Positions 42,498 to 51,260 of a DNA stretch of 64,000 nt are shown here, piece by piece. Under the pieces are notes generated by a model. The model did not search any database. It saw only the letters and a program-made list of their open reading frames with translations, and was not told the DNA's origin. A program made the position numbers and the translations under genes. Positions within the stretch are counted from its first letter, which is position 1. Each line of letters begins with the position of its first letter. This DNA is from Actinobacteria bacterium UBA4426 (lineage in GTDB: Bacteria > Actinomycetota > Actinomycetes > S36-B12): positions 49,693-113,692 of the forward strand of contig DGQA01000007.1 of assembly GCA_002390705.1 (NCBI GenBank), in the 5' to 3' direction.

Positions 42498-42803
42498 TTA
42501 GGGGTTTTGCTCGCGTCGTTTACGCATTTTATCTATCCACACGTCGTCATCGAGCTTGCGTAAGAATTTAGGATCATCGTCAGGGGCGCTGGGCTCGGAC
42601 TTTCGCCCCGATAATCCGCCGGCAGGCCAGGGGCGTCCTAATAGCAACCAGATCACTCCGCCGATAATTGGTAACACGATCACGATCAGGAGCCACACGT
42701 ATTTCGGGAGCGTGCGCGTGTGGCTCTTTTCGCTGCGCAGGACATCGATAATCGAATAAATGTAGAAAGCGATTCCGACTAAAGCTCCAGCTACCTTGAT
42801 CAT
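42498..42803 (-). CDS. PLD nuclease N-terminal (PLDc_N) domain membrane protein
   Basis: The 101-residue protein has two transmembrane helices (about 5-20 and 35-54) with the family segment RTLPKYVWLLIVIVLPIIGGVIWLLLGRP, then a charged cytoplasmic tail. GGAGG lies just before the ATG, so the upstream extension of the frame is not needed. Function unknown; such small proteins commonly lie beside menaquinone genes in actinobacteria. Confidence 0.8.
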   Translation of the reverse strand: MIKVAGALVGIAFYIYSIIDVLRSEKSHTRTLPKYVWLLIVIVLPIIGGVIWLLLGRPWPAGGLSGRKSEPSAPDDDPKFLRKLDDDVWIDKMRKRREQNP

Positions 42804-42915
42804 GACCCTCCTCACAAATCCGTGGAATATCGATCTTGCTTTGTTCCTTGCTGCCCACTCACGTTGCCTGTTGGTGGAATCTAAGGGTACGCCATAATCG
42901 CAAACCTTGTCGGGG

Positions 42916-42921
42916 TAGCGT
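42916..42921 (+). promoter_or_regulatory. -10 hexamer of a probable leaderless promoter for the DUF4229-like gene
   Basis: TAGCGT, seven bases, then GTG at 42929. It favours this GTG over the in-frame ATG at 42944. Confidence 0.4.
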
Positions 42922-42928
42922 TGAGGGG

Positions 42929-43288
42929 GTGAAGAACAAGTCAATGGCGTGGGTAACCTACACGACCATCAGATTGGCGCTGGTGGTCGTGATCTGGTTC
43001 GCCATCCAATTCTTCACTTCGGTCAGGGGGCTGCTGGCTCTAGCGCTGGCGCTTCTCATTTCAGCGATCTTTAGCATTATGTTTCTGGGAAAACAGCGAG
43101 ATGCGATGAGTCAATCGATGTTTGGATTCTTCCGCAGACTCAATGAGCGCATTGATGCCGCCGCTGCCAAAGAGGACTATTTAGAGGGCGATCCCGAGGC
43201 CCAGAACAACCCCGTAAACCAGCAGGACGTTCCCGGTAGCTTTGAGGGCGGGGATCAGGGCGGGCCCACGGGCGCCGCGGAGCACTAG
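42929..43288 (+). CDS. DUF4229-like small membrane protein
   Basis: This is a protein of 119 residues from GTG 42929 (or 114 from ATG 42944). It has two transmembrane helices near 12-32 and 33-52, then a charged tail. The layout and position by menA match DUF4229, an actinobacterial family without known function. Its last 108 bases overlap the 3' end of menA on the opposite strand, an unusually long convergent overlap where both reading frames look genuine. Confidence 0.72.
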   Translation: MKNKSMAWVTYTTIRLALVVVIWFAIQFFTSVRGLLALALALLISAIFSIMFLGKQRDAMSQSMFGFFRRLNERIDAAAAKEDYLEGDPEAQNNPVNQQDVPGSFEGGDQGGPTGAAEH

Positions 43289-44053
43289 TTTAATCGGCAC
43301 AATGGCATAGGGCAGGGCCAAGTAACCCAAGGCGGCCCACGGTCCAAAGGGAACTACCAAAAGTGCGGGCACGATGAAAGCCACAGTTACGCAAGCAACA
43401 TAAAGCTTCCTGGTGCGCACGTCGCCGAGTCGAACCGCCAGTGTGAGTTTTCCGTGCTCGGTGTCGCCGGGAATATCACGCAAGTTGTTGGTGATCAGGA
43501 TGGAACAAGCGAGTCCGCCCACTCCGACGGAAGCAATGAAAGCACCTCCGGTGAGCTCCAGAGTTTGCACATAAGCGGTCCCCATGACTGGCACGATTCC
43601 AAAAAAGATGAAAACAAACAATTCGCCAAAACCGGCATAACCATATGGTCGTGATCCGCCGGTATAGAACCAAGCAGCTGCCACGCTCGCTGCGCCAACT
43701 AGGAGCAGCCACCAGGCTTGTGTAAGCAGAACCACTATCAATCCACTGACCATCGCGAATGCGAACATCAGGAATGCAGCCCGCTTCACTTGGTGGGCTT
43801 GAGCGAGCCCCTGCCCCACCAGGCGCACCGGGCCCACGCGTTGGCTGTCGGTCCCACGGATCCCATCGCTGTAGTCATTTGAGTAGTTGACCCCGGCTTG
43901 AAGGGCTAGTGCAACGATGAGAGCTAAGAGCGCCCGAACAATATTGAATGAATCAGCATGCTGGGCGATACCGGTTCCCACCAGCACGGGTGCAATTGCT
44001 GCCGGAAGTGTACGCGGTCGAGCGCCTTGAATCCATTCACTTGTTGAGGCCAC
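43181..44053 (-). CDS. menA: 1,4-dihydroxy-2-naphthoate polyprenyltransferase MenA
   Basis: MenA attaches the polyprenyl chain to DHNA and is an integral membrane protein with about nine helices. The first aspartate-rich motif is NYSNDYSDGIRGTD near residues 57-70 and the second region is NNLRDIPGDTEHGK near 187-200. It has 290 residues. The GTG start lies three bases after the menE stop. Its C-terminal coding region overlaps the DUF4229-like gene by 108 bases. Confidence 0.94.
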   Translation of the reverse strand: MASTSEWIQGARPRTLPAAIAPVLVGTGIAQHADSFNIVRALLALIVALALQAGVNYSNDYSDGIRGTDSQRVGPVRLVGQGLAQAHQVKRAAFLMFAFAMVSGLIVVLLTQAWWLLLVGAASVAAAWFYTGGSRPYGYAGFGELFVFIFFGIVPVMGTAYVQTLELTGGAFIASVGVGGLACSILITNNLRDIPGDTEHGKLTLAVRLGDVRTRKLYVACVTVAFIVPALLVVPFGPWAALGYLALPYAIVPIKLVLRGARGPALIPALKATGNVLLVYGVVLGLGIAL

Positions 44054-44056
44054 GGG

Positions 44057-45238
44057 CTAACCGTAGAGGTTCGTGATTGTGACTCGATCAAGTTTGCCAT
44101 TTGGCAAGATCGGGAGTTGCGTGACTACGCGGAAAGTGGGAATAGCAATAGGTCCGAGCTCCCGCGCGATTTGGTTACGAATGTTCGCTGACGCCTCCTC
44201 AAATTCCACAGGTGAGCCAACTATCAGTGCGGTGAGATTGGGAAGCACGAAACAACTCTGTACCGCTGGGCTCCCCTCGATGATCTTGCCAATTGCAGTT
44301 CGAGAGATATTTACTCCGTTGACCAAAACAATGTCATCAAGCCTGCCGAGAATTTCTAATTGCCCAATCAGATCTACGACCCCGAAATCATCGGTCGTAA
44401 ATGTTGAGTCAAATGGGGTGAAATCCCCCTGGCCGATAGGTCGATAGCCCACAGCGACGCTCGGACCATGGATAGTGATTCGGGAGTCCACGGGATCAAG
44501 TGTGAAATCGGTGCCGGGCCCACTTTTCCCGCTGAATACGCATCCACCGGAAGTCTCGGTCATGCCGTAGGTGTAGCTCACAGGTAGTCCTAGATCCTGT
44601 GCTTGCAGGAAGTCAGTGGTGTGCGTTGGTCCGCCACCGATCAAAATGGCCGTGCAATGGCGTAGTGCTCGGGCACCATTTTGTGAGTTGAGCAGCCTAC
44701 GAAGTTGGGTCGACACCAATGAGACAAATACAGGTTCATTGCGGATTTTTGCCACGGAGTTCGCGAATTCATCAGGATCAAAAGTAGAACCCCCGGCAAC
44801 ACTTTCGAGTGCGATGGGAGGTGACCCGGCCGAAATGGAACGGGTCAGCACGTTCACTCCACCCGCGGATGTGACGGGCAACGCGCAAATCCACCTCGGT
44901 GGTGCATCGAGCTGCACTCCGATGACCGCGCCTGAATTTACAAAGTCATTCATTGCACTCAACTGGGAGGCACTGAGCTCAACCCCGCGGGGGTTTCCAG
45001 TTGACCCTGAAGTCGTCAGAATCGCGACCGTGTCGCCGTGGCATGGCGCGCTGGGATTAATCGCTTCTTGGATTGCCTGGATCTGGTGCGTGGAGTAGTG
45101 ACGGCTTTGCTGTGGAATGGGCGCAAAAACCTGATTGTTGGCGAGAGCCTCGCTCAGGGCTTTGAAGGCGGTGGCGACTCCGGCACTACCGGGGGGGATC
45201 TTGGTGGGTTCAATTACGCGAATAGATGAGTCGGCCAC
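44057..45238 (-). CDS. menE: o-succinylbenzoate--CoA ligase MenE
   Basis: MenE activates o-succinylbenzoate to its CoA ester. It is an ANL-family enzyme with P-loop TTSGSTGNPRGVELS near residues 75-89, YTYGMTETSGG, TDDFG and the C-terminal PILPNGKLDR with the catalytic lysine. I chose the GTG at 45238 (393 residues) because TATTCT lies six bases upstream; the frame beyond it would run into divergent menB. At about 390 residues it is a short MenE, as in actinobacteria. Confidence 0.9.
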   Translation of the reverse strand: MADSSIRVIEPTKIPPGSAGVATAFKALSEALANNQVFAPIPQQSRHYSTHQIQAIQEAINPSAPCHGDTVAILTTSGSTGNPRGVELSASQLSAMNDFVNSGAVIGVQLDAPPRWICALPVTSAGGVNVLTRSISAGSPPIALESVAGGSTFDPDEFANSVAKIRNEPVFVSLVSTQLRRLLNSQNGARALRHCTAILIGGGPTHTTDFLQAQDLGLPVSYTYGMTETSGGCVFSGKSGPGTDFTLDPVDSRITIHGPSVAVGYRPIGQGDFTPFDSTFTTDDFGVVDLIGQLEILGRLDDIVLVNGVNISRTAIGKIIEGSPAVQSCFVLPNLTALIVGSPVEFEEASANIRNQIARELGPIAIPTFRVVTQLPILPNGKLDRVTITNLYG

Positions 45239-45244
45239 GAGGCG

Positions 45245-45250
45245 AGAATA
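45245..45250 (-). promoter_or_regulatory. -10 hexamer of a probable leaderless menE promoter
   Basis: TATTCT on the minus strand, six bases, then GTG at 45238. It is only 11 bases from the opposing menB -10, so the two promoters interlock. Confidence 0.5.
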
Positions 45251-45261
45251 GGAGATACAGG

Positions 45262-45267
45262 TAATCT
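45262..45267 (+). promoter_or_regulatory. -10 hexamer of a probable leaderless menB promoter
   Basis: TAATCT, six bases, then ATG at 45274. Its expected -35 region falls on the menE start site. Confidence 0.5.
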
Positions 45268-45273
45268 CGGCAC

Positions 45274-46206
45274 ATGGACACTCGCAAACGCTATGTATTG
45301 CCCCCGGTCGCTCCAGCCGATTCGCCAGCTTGGACCGACCCAACCCACTCGTCCATCTCGGCGGCGTGTACTTGGGAAAACGTGGGAGACTTCAGCGATA
45401 TCACTTTCAGTCTGGGCACTGGTGCTTATCGAGGAATAGCAAAAATTACGATTTGCCGACCAGAGAAACGAAATGCATTTCGCCCGCAGACCCTTTTTGA
45501 GTTGAGTGATGCTTTTAACGCGGCCCGAGACGATGATCGCGTCGGTGTCATTATTTTGACGGGACAAGGGGATCTCGCATTTTGCTCCGGAGGAGATCAA
45601 GTAGTTCGTGGTAATGATGGCTACATCGGCGACGACGAGGTCGCCCATAAAGGAATCGGTCGCCTCAACGTTCTTGACCTTCAGGTCCAGATTCGCCGGC
45701 TGCCTAAGCCGGTAATCGCCATGGTTGCCGGCTATTCAATAGGTGGTGGTCATGTTCTCCATGTGGTGTGTGATCTGACTGTTGCAGCCGACAATGCGCG
45801 TTTTGGCCAAACCGGTCCCAGAGTTGGCTCATTCGATGGCGGATACGGATCAGGCCTACTCGCCCGAATTGTCGGACAAAAGCGCTCGCGTGAAGTTTGG
45901 TACACGTGCAATCAATATGGCGCCGAGCAGGCCTATGACTGGGGATTGGTCAACGAAGTAGTTCCGCTTGAAGACCTTGAGATTGCGACTTGCGACTTAG
46001 CATCACAAATGCTCACCATGTCGCCTCTTGCACTTCGCATGCTGAAGGCATCGCATAATGCAGTCGACGACGGCCTTGCCGGGATTCAACAACTGGCGGG
46101 GGACTCAACACTTCTGTTTTACATGACCGAGGAAGCCCAAGAGGGTCGCGATGCTTACAAGGAAAAGCGTGAGCCTGATTTTGGACGCTTCCCGAAGCGG
46201 CCGTAG
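45274..46206 (+). CDS. menB: 1,4-dihydroxy-2-naphthoyl-CoA synthase MenB
   Basis: This crotonase-fold enzyme closes the naphthoquinone ring of o-succinylbenzoyl-CoA. Signature regions are FCSGGDQVVRG near residues 103-113, VAGYSIGGGHVLHVVCDLTVA near 152-172, FGQTGPRVGSFDGGYGSG, and a C-terminal FMTEEAQEGRDAYKEKREPDF-type end. The length is 310 residues. It diverges from menE across 35 bases, and menC follows after five bases. Confidence 0.96.
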   Translation: MDTRKRYVLPPVAPADSPAWTDPTHSSISAACTWENVGDFSDITFSLGTGAYRGIAKITICRPEKRNAFRPQTLFELSDAFNAARDDDRVGVIILTGQGDLAFCSGGDQVVRGNDGYIGDDEVAHKGIGRLNVLDLQVQIRRLPKPVIAMVAGYSIGGGHVLHVVCDLTVAADNARFGQTGPRVGSFDGGYGSGLLARIVGQKRSREVWYTCNQYGAEQAYDWGLVNEVVPLEDLEIATCDLASQMLTMSPLALRMLKASHNAVDDGLAGIQQLAGDSTLLFYMTEEAQEGRDAYKEKREPDFGRFPKRP

Positions 46207-46211
46207 TCTTT

Positions 46212-47213
46212 ATGTTGCTTGCTTTCCCCGACCTTGAGTTTTTTTCGCTTAGCTTGCAAAAAGAATTTCGAGGAGTTCGGACGCGAGAAGGGATTCTGTT
46301 AGGAGGGCCTTCGGGTTGGGGTGAGTTCAGTCCTTTTCCCAACTACACGCCCATCGAAGATTCATTATGGCTACGTGCCGCATTGGAATCAGCGTTTGTT
46401 CCATTGGAGTTTCCACAAAATTCAAGCGTCGCGATAAACGCAATTATTGGGGACAACGAGGATTCCTATCTGGGGAGTACCAGGGCGCTGAACGAATTTG
46501 GTTGTACCACTATAAAAATTAAAGTAGGACTTGACGTGGATCAAGATGTCGAGCGCGTACAAGAAATAGTCCGAGCATTCGTTGAAGCAGGACAATTAGA
46601 CAAGTTGCTGATTCGACTTGATGCCAATGGCCGCTGGGGTATTGCGCAGGCGGTGAACACCATTGCTGAACTGCAATCAGCCCCGATTGAATATATTGAG
46701 CAACCATGTCGGTCGGCAACACAATTACGCGAATTGCGCAAAAAATTGACCGTTCCTATTGCAGTTGATGAAACCATTCGCACCGATGGTCAACACCAAG
46801 TGAGTGAATTCGCTGATCTGGCAATCATCAAGGTATCTCCGCTCGGTGGTATTGATGCAGTTGAACGGCTGATTGAAAAGCTGGACGTGCCAGTTCGATT
46901 TAGTAGCGCACTTGAGTCAAGCGTTGGCCTGAGCTCCTCACTGTTAGCGGCACACAAATTTGCTCCCGACCAGGTAGCTGGGCTGGGAACTGGAATGCTG
47001 CTGGCCACCGATACCGTGAAACAGTCGGTCATTCCCCATAAAGGCCGAATTCGAGTTGCGAAATGTGAGCCTGATCCTGAACAGCTAGCACGTGTCCCGC
47101 TATCCCAAACCCAACAGGACATGTGGCGAAAACGGCTTGCTCAGGCCTGGGAGTTAATTCCTGAGTCTCATCTCGCGTCATGGGGCGTACCCAAATGGAG
47201 TGTGCAAGGCTAG
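46212..47213 (+). CDS. menC: o-succinylbenzoate synthase MenC
   Basis: This enolase-superfamily enzyme dehydrates SHCHC. The KxK catalytic pair is in TIKIKVG near residues 99-105. Metal ligands are in IRLDANGRW, YIEQPC and AVDETI, and the second catalytic Lys is in IIKVSPLGG. It has 333 residues. The gap to menD is four bases. It is placed with menB and menD as in other actinobacteria; no menH is seen between menD and menC. Confidence 0.93.
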   Translation: MLLAFPDLEFFSLSLQKEFRGVRTREGILLGGPSGWGEFSPFPNYTPIEDSLWLRAALESAFVPLEFPQNSSVAINAIIGDNEDSYLGSTRALNEFGCTTIKIKVGLDVDQDVERVQEIVRAFVEAGQLDKLLIRLDANGRWGIAQAVNTIAELQSAPIEYIEQPCRSATQLRELRKKLTVPIAVDETIRTDGQHQVSEFADLAIIKVSPLGGIDAVERLIEKLDVPVRFSSALESSVGLSSSLLAAHKFAPDQVAGLGTGMLLATDTVKQSVIPHKGRIRVAKCEPDPEQLARVPLSQTQQDMWRKRLAQAWELIPESHLASWGVPKWSVQG

Positions 47214-47217
47214 GGAC

Positions 47218-48957
47218 ATGGAGCCTTCGGTCGCCCAAGCGAAAGTCATGGTCGACGAACTGATTCGTTGCGGAGTGACTGACGTCGTTCTTGCGCCTGG
47301 TTCGCGCAGTGCCCCACTGGCACTGGAACTTGCCGCAGCGCACTCACGATTCGACCTCCGCGTGCATGTGCGGCTTGATGAAAGGGTTGCTGGTTTTGTT
47401 GCTTTGGGAATAGGGAAGGCCACCGGGATCCCGGCTGCAGTGGTCACGACTTCAGGCAGCGCCGTTGCGAATCTGTTGCCTGCGGTCATCGAAGCTGATC
47501 ATTCTTTTGTTCCGATGCTGTTATGCACAGCTGACCGACCACCCCAATTGCGAGGAATCGGGGCCAATCAAACAATCGCGCAGACAACGATTTTCGGACC
47601 ACATGTCCGGTCGGTTACCGACATGGCAACCGCCACCACTTCCGAAGGTCAAGTTAAATATTGGCGCTCGGAAGTTTCGCGGGCTGTCGCGATAGCGACT
47701 GATTCGGTCAGCCCTGGTCCGGTTCATCTCAATATTCCATTCTCGGCACCACTTGTGGGCGACTCGGACGGTAGTTGGGTCGAGGACCTTGACGGGCGCC
47801 CCGGTGGAAGACCTTGGGCGGCCGATGCCAGATTATTTGCCGCCGTGAGTTCGCCACTTGACGAGATAATGTCATTTGTTGATGAAGAGGCAGTGGTGCC
47901 GGCACGTGGGCTCATTGTGGTCGGTGATCACAACGATCCTGATTGTGTCGAAATGATAGACGAACTCAGCGACTTTATTGGTTGGCCAATAATTGTCGAA
48001 CCGAGTGCTAACTTGAGCCGAGCCGATCTCACACTCTCCCATGGGCTCCTGTTGGCCGCGGACCAGGCCTTCCGCGAAACCCATGTCCCTGAACTAGTTC
48101 TGACAATTGGGAAGGTCGGCCTATCTCGTGGAGTTTTGCAGCTGATTGATTCGGCGGAGATTCACATCGCGGTAGATAGCCACGTTCAGTTCTCTGACCC
48201 AACTCGAAGCGCGGACTTGGTGATCGCTTCTGTTCCGCTTCCGCCGCAGGAGTGCGAAGTCGATGGTGAATGGCTCGAGCAGTGGCAGCGAGCCGACATC
48301 TTGGCGGCTGCTGCAATCGAAACCGTTCTGAATCCGAAAGAACTTACGGGAATGCAGATTGCGCGGGTTGTCACGCGACTTTTACCGGAATCGGGAACAT
48401 TATTCTTGGGAGCGTCTTCGGCTGTTCGCCATGTTGCCTCATTCGCGGCAACGAGTGTTACCGACTCGGCGGTTCTTGGCAATCGTGGCGTTTCCGGTAT
48501 TGACGGTTGTATTTCTACGGCCTCCGGGATTGCCATCAGTGCCACGGTCGAAGGAGATGGATGTGTGGTTGCTTTGGTGGGTGATCAATCATTTCTCTAT
48601 GACAGCAATGCACTTATGATTCCGCCCACTGAGATGAGCATCAATCTTGTAATTGTTGTGATTGACAACAATGGTGGAGGAATTTTTTCGACACTGGAGC
48701 AAGGTGCTCCCGAGTACTCCAAGCACTTTGAACAAGTTTTTGGGGTTCCGCTGGATCTAGACCCGACTTGTGTTGCCTCTTCCATGAAGGCTCACGCTGT
48801 CACTGTCACTAATGAAGACGATTTAGCTGAAGCGCTTGATCAAGCAATTAACAACGGCTTACATGTAATCACCGTAACCAGTGTTGATCGGGCACGTGAA
48901 AGTGAAATTCTGGGCCACATCGCGCAGGCCGTGAGCGAAGCACTTTCTGGCAGTTGA
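47218..48957 (+). CDS. menD: 2-succinyl-5-enolpyruvyl-6-hydroxy-3-cyclohexene-1-carboxylate synthase MenD
   Basis: MenD uses thiamine diphosphate to join isochorismate and 2-oxoglutarate. Visible features are VVLAPGSRSAPLALE near residues 24-38, the catalytic-Glu segment TTSGSAVANLLPAVIEADH, and the ThDP/Mg motif ALVGDQSFLYDSNAL through VIDNNGGGIFS. At 579 residues it is full length. ATG 47218 was preferred over GTG 47200, which overlaps menC. Confidence 0.94.
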   Translation: MEPSVAQAKVMVDELIRCGVTDVVLAPGSRSAPLALELAAAHSRFDLRVHVRLDERVAGFVALGIGKATGIPAAVVTTSGSAVANLLPAVIEADHSFVPMLLCTADRPPQLRGIGANQTIAQTTIFGPHVRSVTDMATATTSEGQVKYWRSEVSRAVAIATDSVSPGPVHLNIPFSAPLVGDSDGSWVEDLDGRPGGRPWAADARLFAAVSSPLDEIMSFVDEEAVVPARGLIVVGDHNDPDCVEMIDELSDFIGWPIIVEPSANLSRADLTLSHGLLLAADQAFRETHVPELVLTIGKVGLSRGVLQLIDSAEIHIAVDSHVQFSDPTRSADLVIASVPLPPQECEVDGEWLEQWQRADILAAAAIETVLNPKELTGMQIARVVTRLLPESGTLFLGASSAVRHVASFAATSVTDSAVLGNRGVSGIDGCISTASGIAISATVEGDGCVVALVGDQSFLYDSNALMIPPTEMSINLVIVVIDNNGGGIFSTLEQGAPEYSKHFEQVFGVPLDLDPTCVASSMKAHAVTVTNEDDLAEALDQAINNGLHVITVTSVDRARESEILGHIAQAVSEALSGS

Positions 48958-49215
48958 GTGATCTGGTCGCCGACTCAACTCGGTGGAAAGTTGTTTAGGC
49001 TGCTAGAGACTTAGAGTCAATTTTTGGTGACCTTTATTGACTCATTCGTTGTGCATTTATGGCGGTGGGTGGTGGGATTGAGCTACTAGCGTCATGGCAT
49101 TCGTCTTTAAGGACACGTTCATGAGGCGTAAAATGCGGCTTGATTGTGATGGGGTTCCGGTTCCCACGCCCCGATGTAGTCGGGAAATTAATGCATGTGA
49201 GAAAGAGATGCGGGA
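48958..49215. other. Gap between convergent menD and menF
   Basis: These 258 bases carry no convincing gene. A 7-bp inverted repeat, GTTGAGT (48953-48959) and ACTCAAC (48973-48979), surrounds the menD stop but lacks a T-run, so it is at best a weak terminator. A 41-codon frame at 49094-49219 has no recognisable content. Confidence 0.35.
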
Positions 49216-50469
49216 CTAGCTGCTTTCCAGAGCGTCACGGACTGGTGCAAGTTTTGCGGCTGATTCGGCAAATTCCAACTCAGGGATTGACCCGGCAACG
49301 ATTCCGCACCCGGCAAAGGAGCGCACGGTGCGCGACTCCTGATCAATCTTCGCGCAGCGCAGCGCAATTCCAAATTCGCCATCACCGTGATGATCAAACC
49401 AACCAACAGGTCCCGCATAACGTCCGCGATTCATTCCTTCAAGTTCGGGGATCATGGCTTTGGCCCGTTCGGTGGGGGTTCCGCACACGGCCGCAGTGGG
49501 GTGAAGGGATGCGACAATGGACAGGATCGGAGCTTCACTGGCTAGCTGACCAGTGATATCGGTCGCCAGGTGTTGTACATTTGCAAGTTCGAGAACTCGT
49601 GGCTGTTCAGGAACTTCAAGATCGGTGCAATGTGTTGCGAGTGCTTTGGCAACCGAGTGAACCGCGTACTCGTGTTCGGCGAGATCTTTGTCGCTCTTCA
49701 TGAGATCCAAGGCTAAATCCGCATCCGTTGATTTGTCTCCCTGACGCCGAACCGTGCCTGCAAGGACCCGGCTCATAACCAACCCACCCGTTCGCCGAAC
49801 CAGCAACTCAGGGGTTGCTCCAAAAAGATCTTCGACCACGAACGTCCAACATGTGGGATAGGCCCGTGCAAGTTGATTGATCAAGAATCGAACGTCGAGT
49901 GCACCGTCAACGTGTGCAATGAGGTCGCGGGCAAGAACTACTTTGTCGAGTTCGCCTGCGGTAATTCGTTCAACAGCGGTGGCTACGGATTGTTCCCATT
50001 CCCATGGCGGAATGCTGCCTTCAGCCCAACGCACCGTGGTCGGTGAAGCGGGGACGGAAACCGGTGGCAGGACGCTACTTGCCGACCCAATCGTGGTCAT
50101 CCAGGTTTGTCCACCGCGTTTACCGACAACAACATTAGGGACGACTACTTCGGAGAGGTTGTCGCGATCGAATGCAAATGAGGCGAACGCAACCGGTCCC
50201 GTTCCCGGCAAGCTAACAGTGTCCTCAATGTGGGCATTTGCGAGGAGTTGGTTCCACCAGCGCTGGGTTCGGGAAAATGTTTCATCGCCACGCACTTGCA
50301 ATCGAGCAGCCACCCCCCAACCAATGAGTCCTTCGCCACCTCGGACCCAGGCCAGCGGGCTCTCGCTAGGCAGGTGTGGGAGGAGTTCTAGGTCGTGTTC
50401 GAGAGCTCGAGTACGGAATGTCAGGTGTTCTTGATCGGGCAAGACACTTGGCTGCTCATTGACGCTCAC
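49216..50469 (-). CDS. menF: Isochorismate synthase MenF
   Basis: MenF isomerises chorismate to isochorismate at the entry to menaquinone synthesis. It is a chorismate-binding enzyme of 417 residues with VLARDLIAH mid-protein, AGTVRRQGD, SDKDLAEHEYAV, LHPTAAVCGTPTERA and the C-terminal FAGCGIVAGSIPELEF. The GTG start has TAGTCT six bases upstream. It diverges from menG across 83 bases. Confidence 0.92.
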   Translation of the reverse strand: MSVNEQPSVLPDQEHLTFRTRALEHDLELLPHLPSESPLAWVRGGEGLIGWGVAARLQVRGDETFSRTQRWWNQLLANAHIEDTVSLPGTGPVAFASFAFDRDNLSEVVVPNVVVGKRGGQTWMTTIGSASSVLPPVSVPASPTTVRWAEGSIPPWEWEQSVATAVERITAGELDKVVLARDLIAHVDGALDVRFLINQLARAYPTCWTFVVEDLFGATPELLVRRTGGLVMSRVLAGTVRRQGDKSTDADLALDLMKSDKDLAEHEYAVHSVAKALATHCTDLEVPEQPRVLELANVQHLATDITGQLASEAPILSIVASLHPTAAVCGTPTERAKAMIPELEGMNRGRYAGPVGWFDHHGDGEFGIALRCAKIDQESRTVRSFAGCGIVAGSIPELEFAESAAKLAPVRDALESS

Positions 50470-50475
50470 CGAGCA

Positions 50476-50481
50476 AGACTA
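50476..50481 (-). promoter_or_regulatory. -10 hexamer of a probable leaderless menF promoter
   Basis: TAGTCT on the minus strand, six bases, then GTG at 50469. Confidence 0.5.
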
Positions 50482-50540
50482 GGGCTCTCGCGTTGTTTTA
50501 ACCACTTGGAACTGCAGCGAGCGTGAGGCGAGATCTCTGG

Positions 50541-50546
50541 CAGACT
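50541..50546 (+). promoter_or_regulatory. Weak -10-like hexamer of menG
   Basis: CAGACT, six bases, then GTG at 50553. It keeps the key A2 and T6 of the -10 consensus but not T1, and fits the window-wide spacing rule. Confidence 0.35.
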
Positions 50547-50552
50547 AGGGGC

Positions 50553-51251
50553 GTGCCGAGGGCGAATTTGGATAAAGATCCAGCTGAAGTTGCTGCGATG
50601 TTTGATGCGGTTGCCGCTAAGTACGATCTCACCAATGACATTCTTGCCGTGGGACAGACGCGACGTTGGCGCCGAGGGGTGCGTAAAGCTTTACAACTGA
50701 AACCAGGACAACTGGTCCTCGACATCGCGGCGGGCACCGGGACCTCAGCGGCCGCATTCACCGCCTCTGGGGCGGGTGTCATTGCCGCGGACTTTTCACT
50801 GGGAATGCTCGAAGTGGGCAAAGCCCGACACCCGGCGATTCCTTTTGTTGCAGCAGATGCGCTCGCTCTGCCATTTGGCGATTCAAGTTTTGACCGGGTC
50901 ACCATTTCTTTCGGATTGCGAAACGTAGCCGATCGCATGTTGGCCCTAGCGGAGTTCAGGCGCGTGATTAAGCCTGGTGGGCTACTCGTGATCTGCGAGT
51001 TTTCCCACCCAACGCTGGCCCCATTACGTCGGGTGTACACCGAATACCTCATGGCGGCATTGCCCGTGCTCTCGGATCGGGTCTCCTCAAATCCGGATGC
51101 GTATCGGTATTTGGCAGAGTCAATCCGAGCTTGGCCGGTCCAAGAAGAGCTGGCAGCAGACATTGGCAACGCCGGCTGGGGAGCTGTTCAGTGGCGCAAT
51201 TTCACCGGGGGAATCGTGAGCATCCACCGGGCAGTTGCTCAGAAGGATTAG
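50553..51251 (+). CDS. menG: Demethylmenaquinone methyltransferase
   Basis: MenG (UbiE family) performs the last step of menaquinone synthesis. SAM motif I is VLDIAAGTGTSAA near residues 51-63, with FGLRNVADRMLALAEFRRVIKPGG near 120-145 as the family signature. It has 232 residues from GTG 50553; an in-frame ATG at 50523 lacks any initiation signal. It lies 103 bases before nuoA, linking quinone synthesis to the NADH dehydrogenase that reduces it. Confidence 0.93.
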   Translation: MPRANLDKDPAEVAAMFDAVAAKYDLTNDILAVGQTRRWRRGVRKALQLKPGQLVLDIAAGTGTSAAAFTASGAGVIAADFSLGMLEVGKARHPAIPFVAADALALPFGDSSFDRVTISFGLRNVADRMLALAEFRRVIKPGGLLVICEFSHPTLAPLRRVYTEYLMAALPVLSDRVSSNPDAYRYLAESIRAWPVQEELAADIGNAGWGAVQWRNFTGGIVSIHRAVAQKD

Positions 51252-51260
51252 CCACTATGC

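Noticed and set aside
49094..49219. 41-codon frame with three cysteines between menD and menF
   Set aside because: No Shine-Dalgarno or -10 at the six-base spacing, and no family resemblance; too short to support.
49877..50434. 185-codon plus-strand frame over menF
   Set aside because: Antisense to the isochorismate synthase; composition typical of a shadow frame.
50498..51169. 223-codon minus-strand frame over menG
   Set aside because: Antisense to a clear methyltransferase and overlapping the menF promoter; no homologous character.
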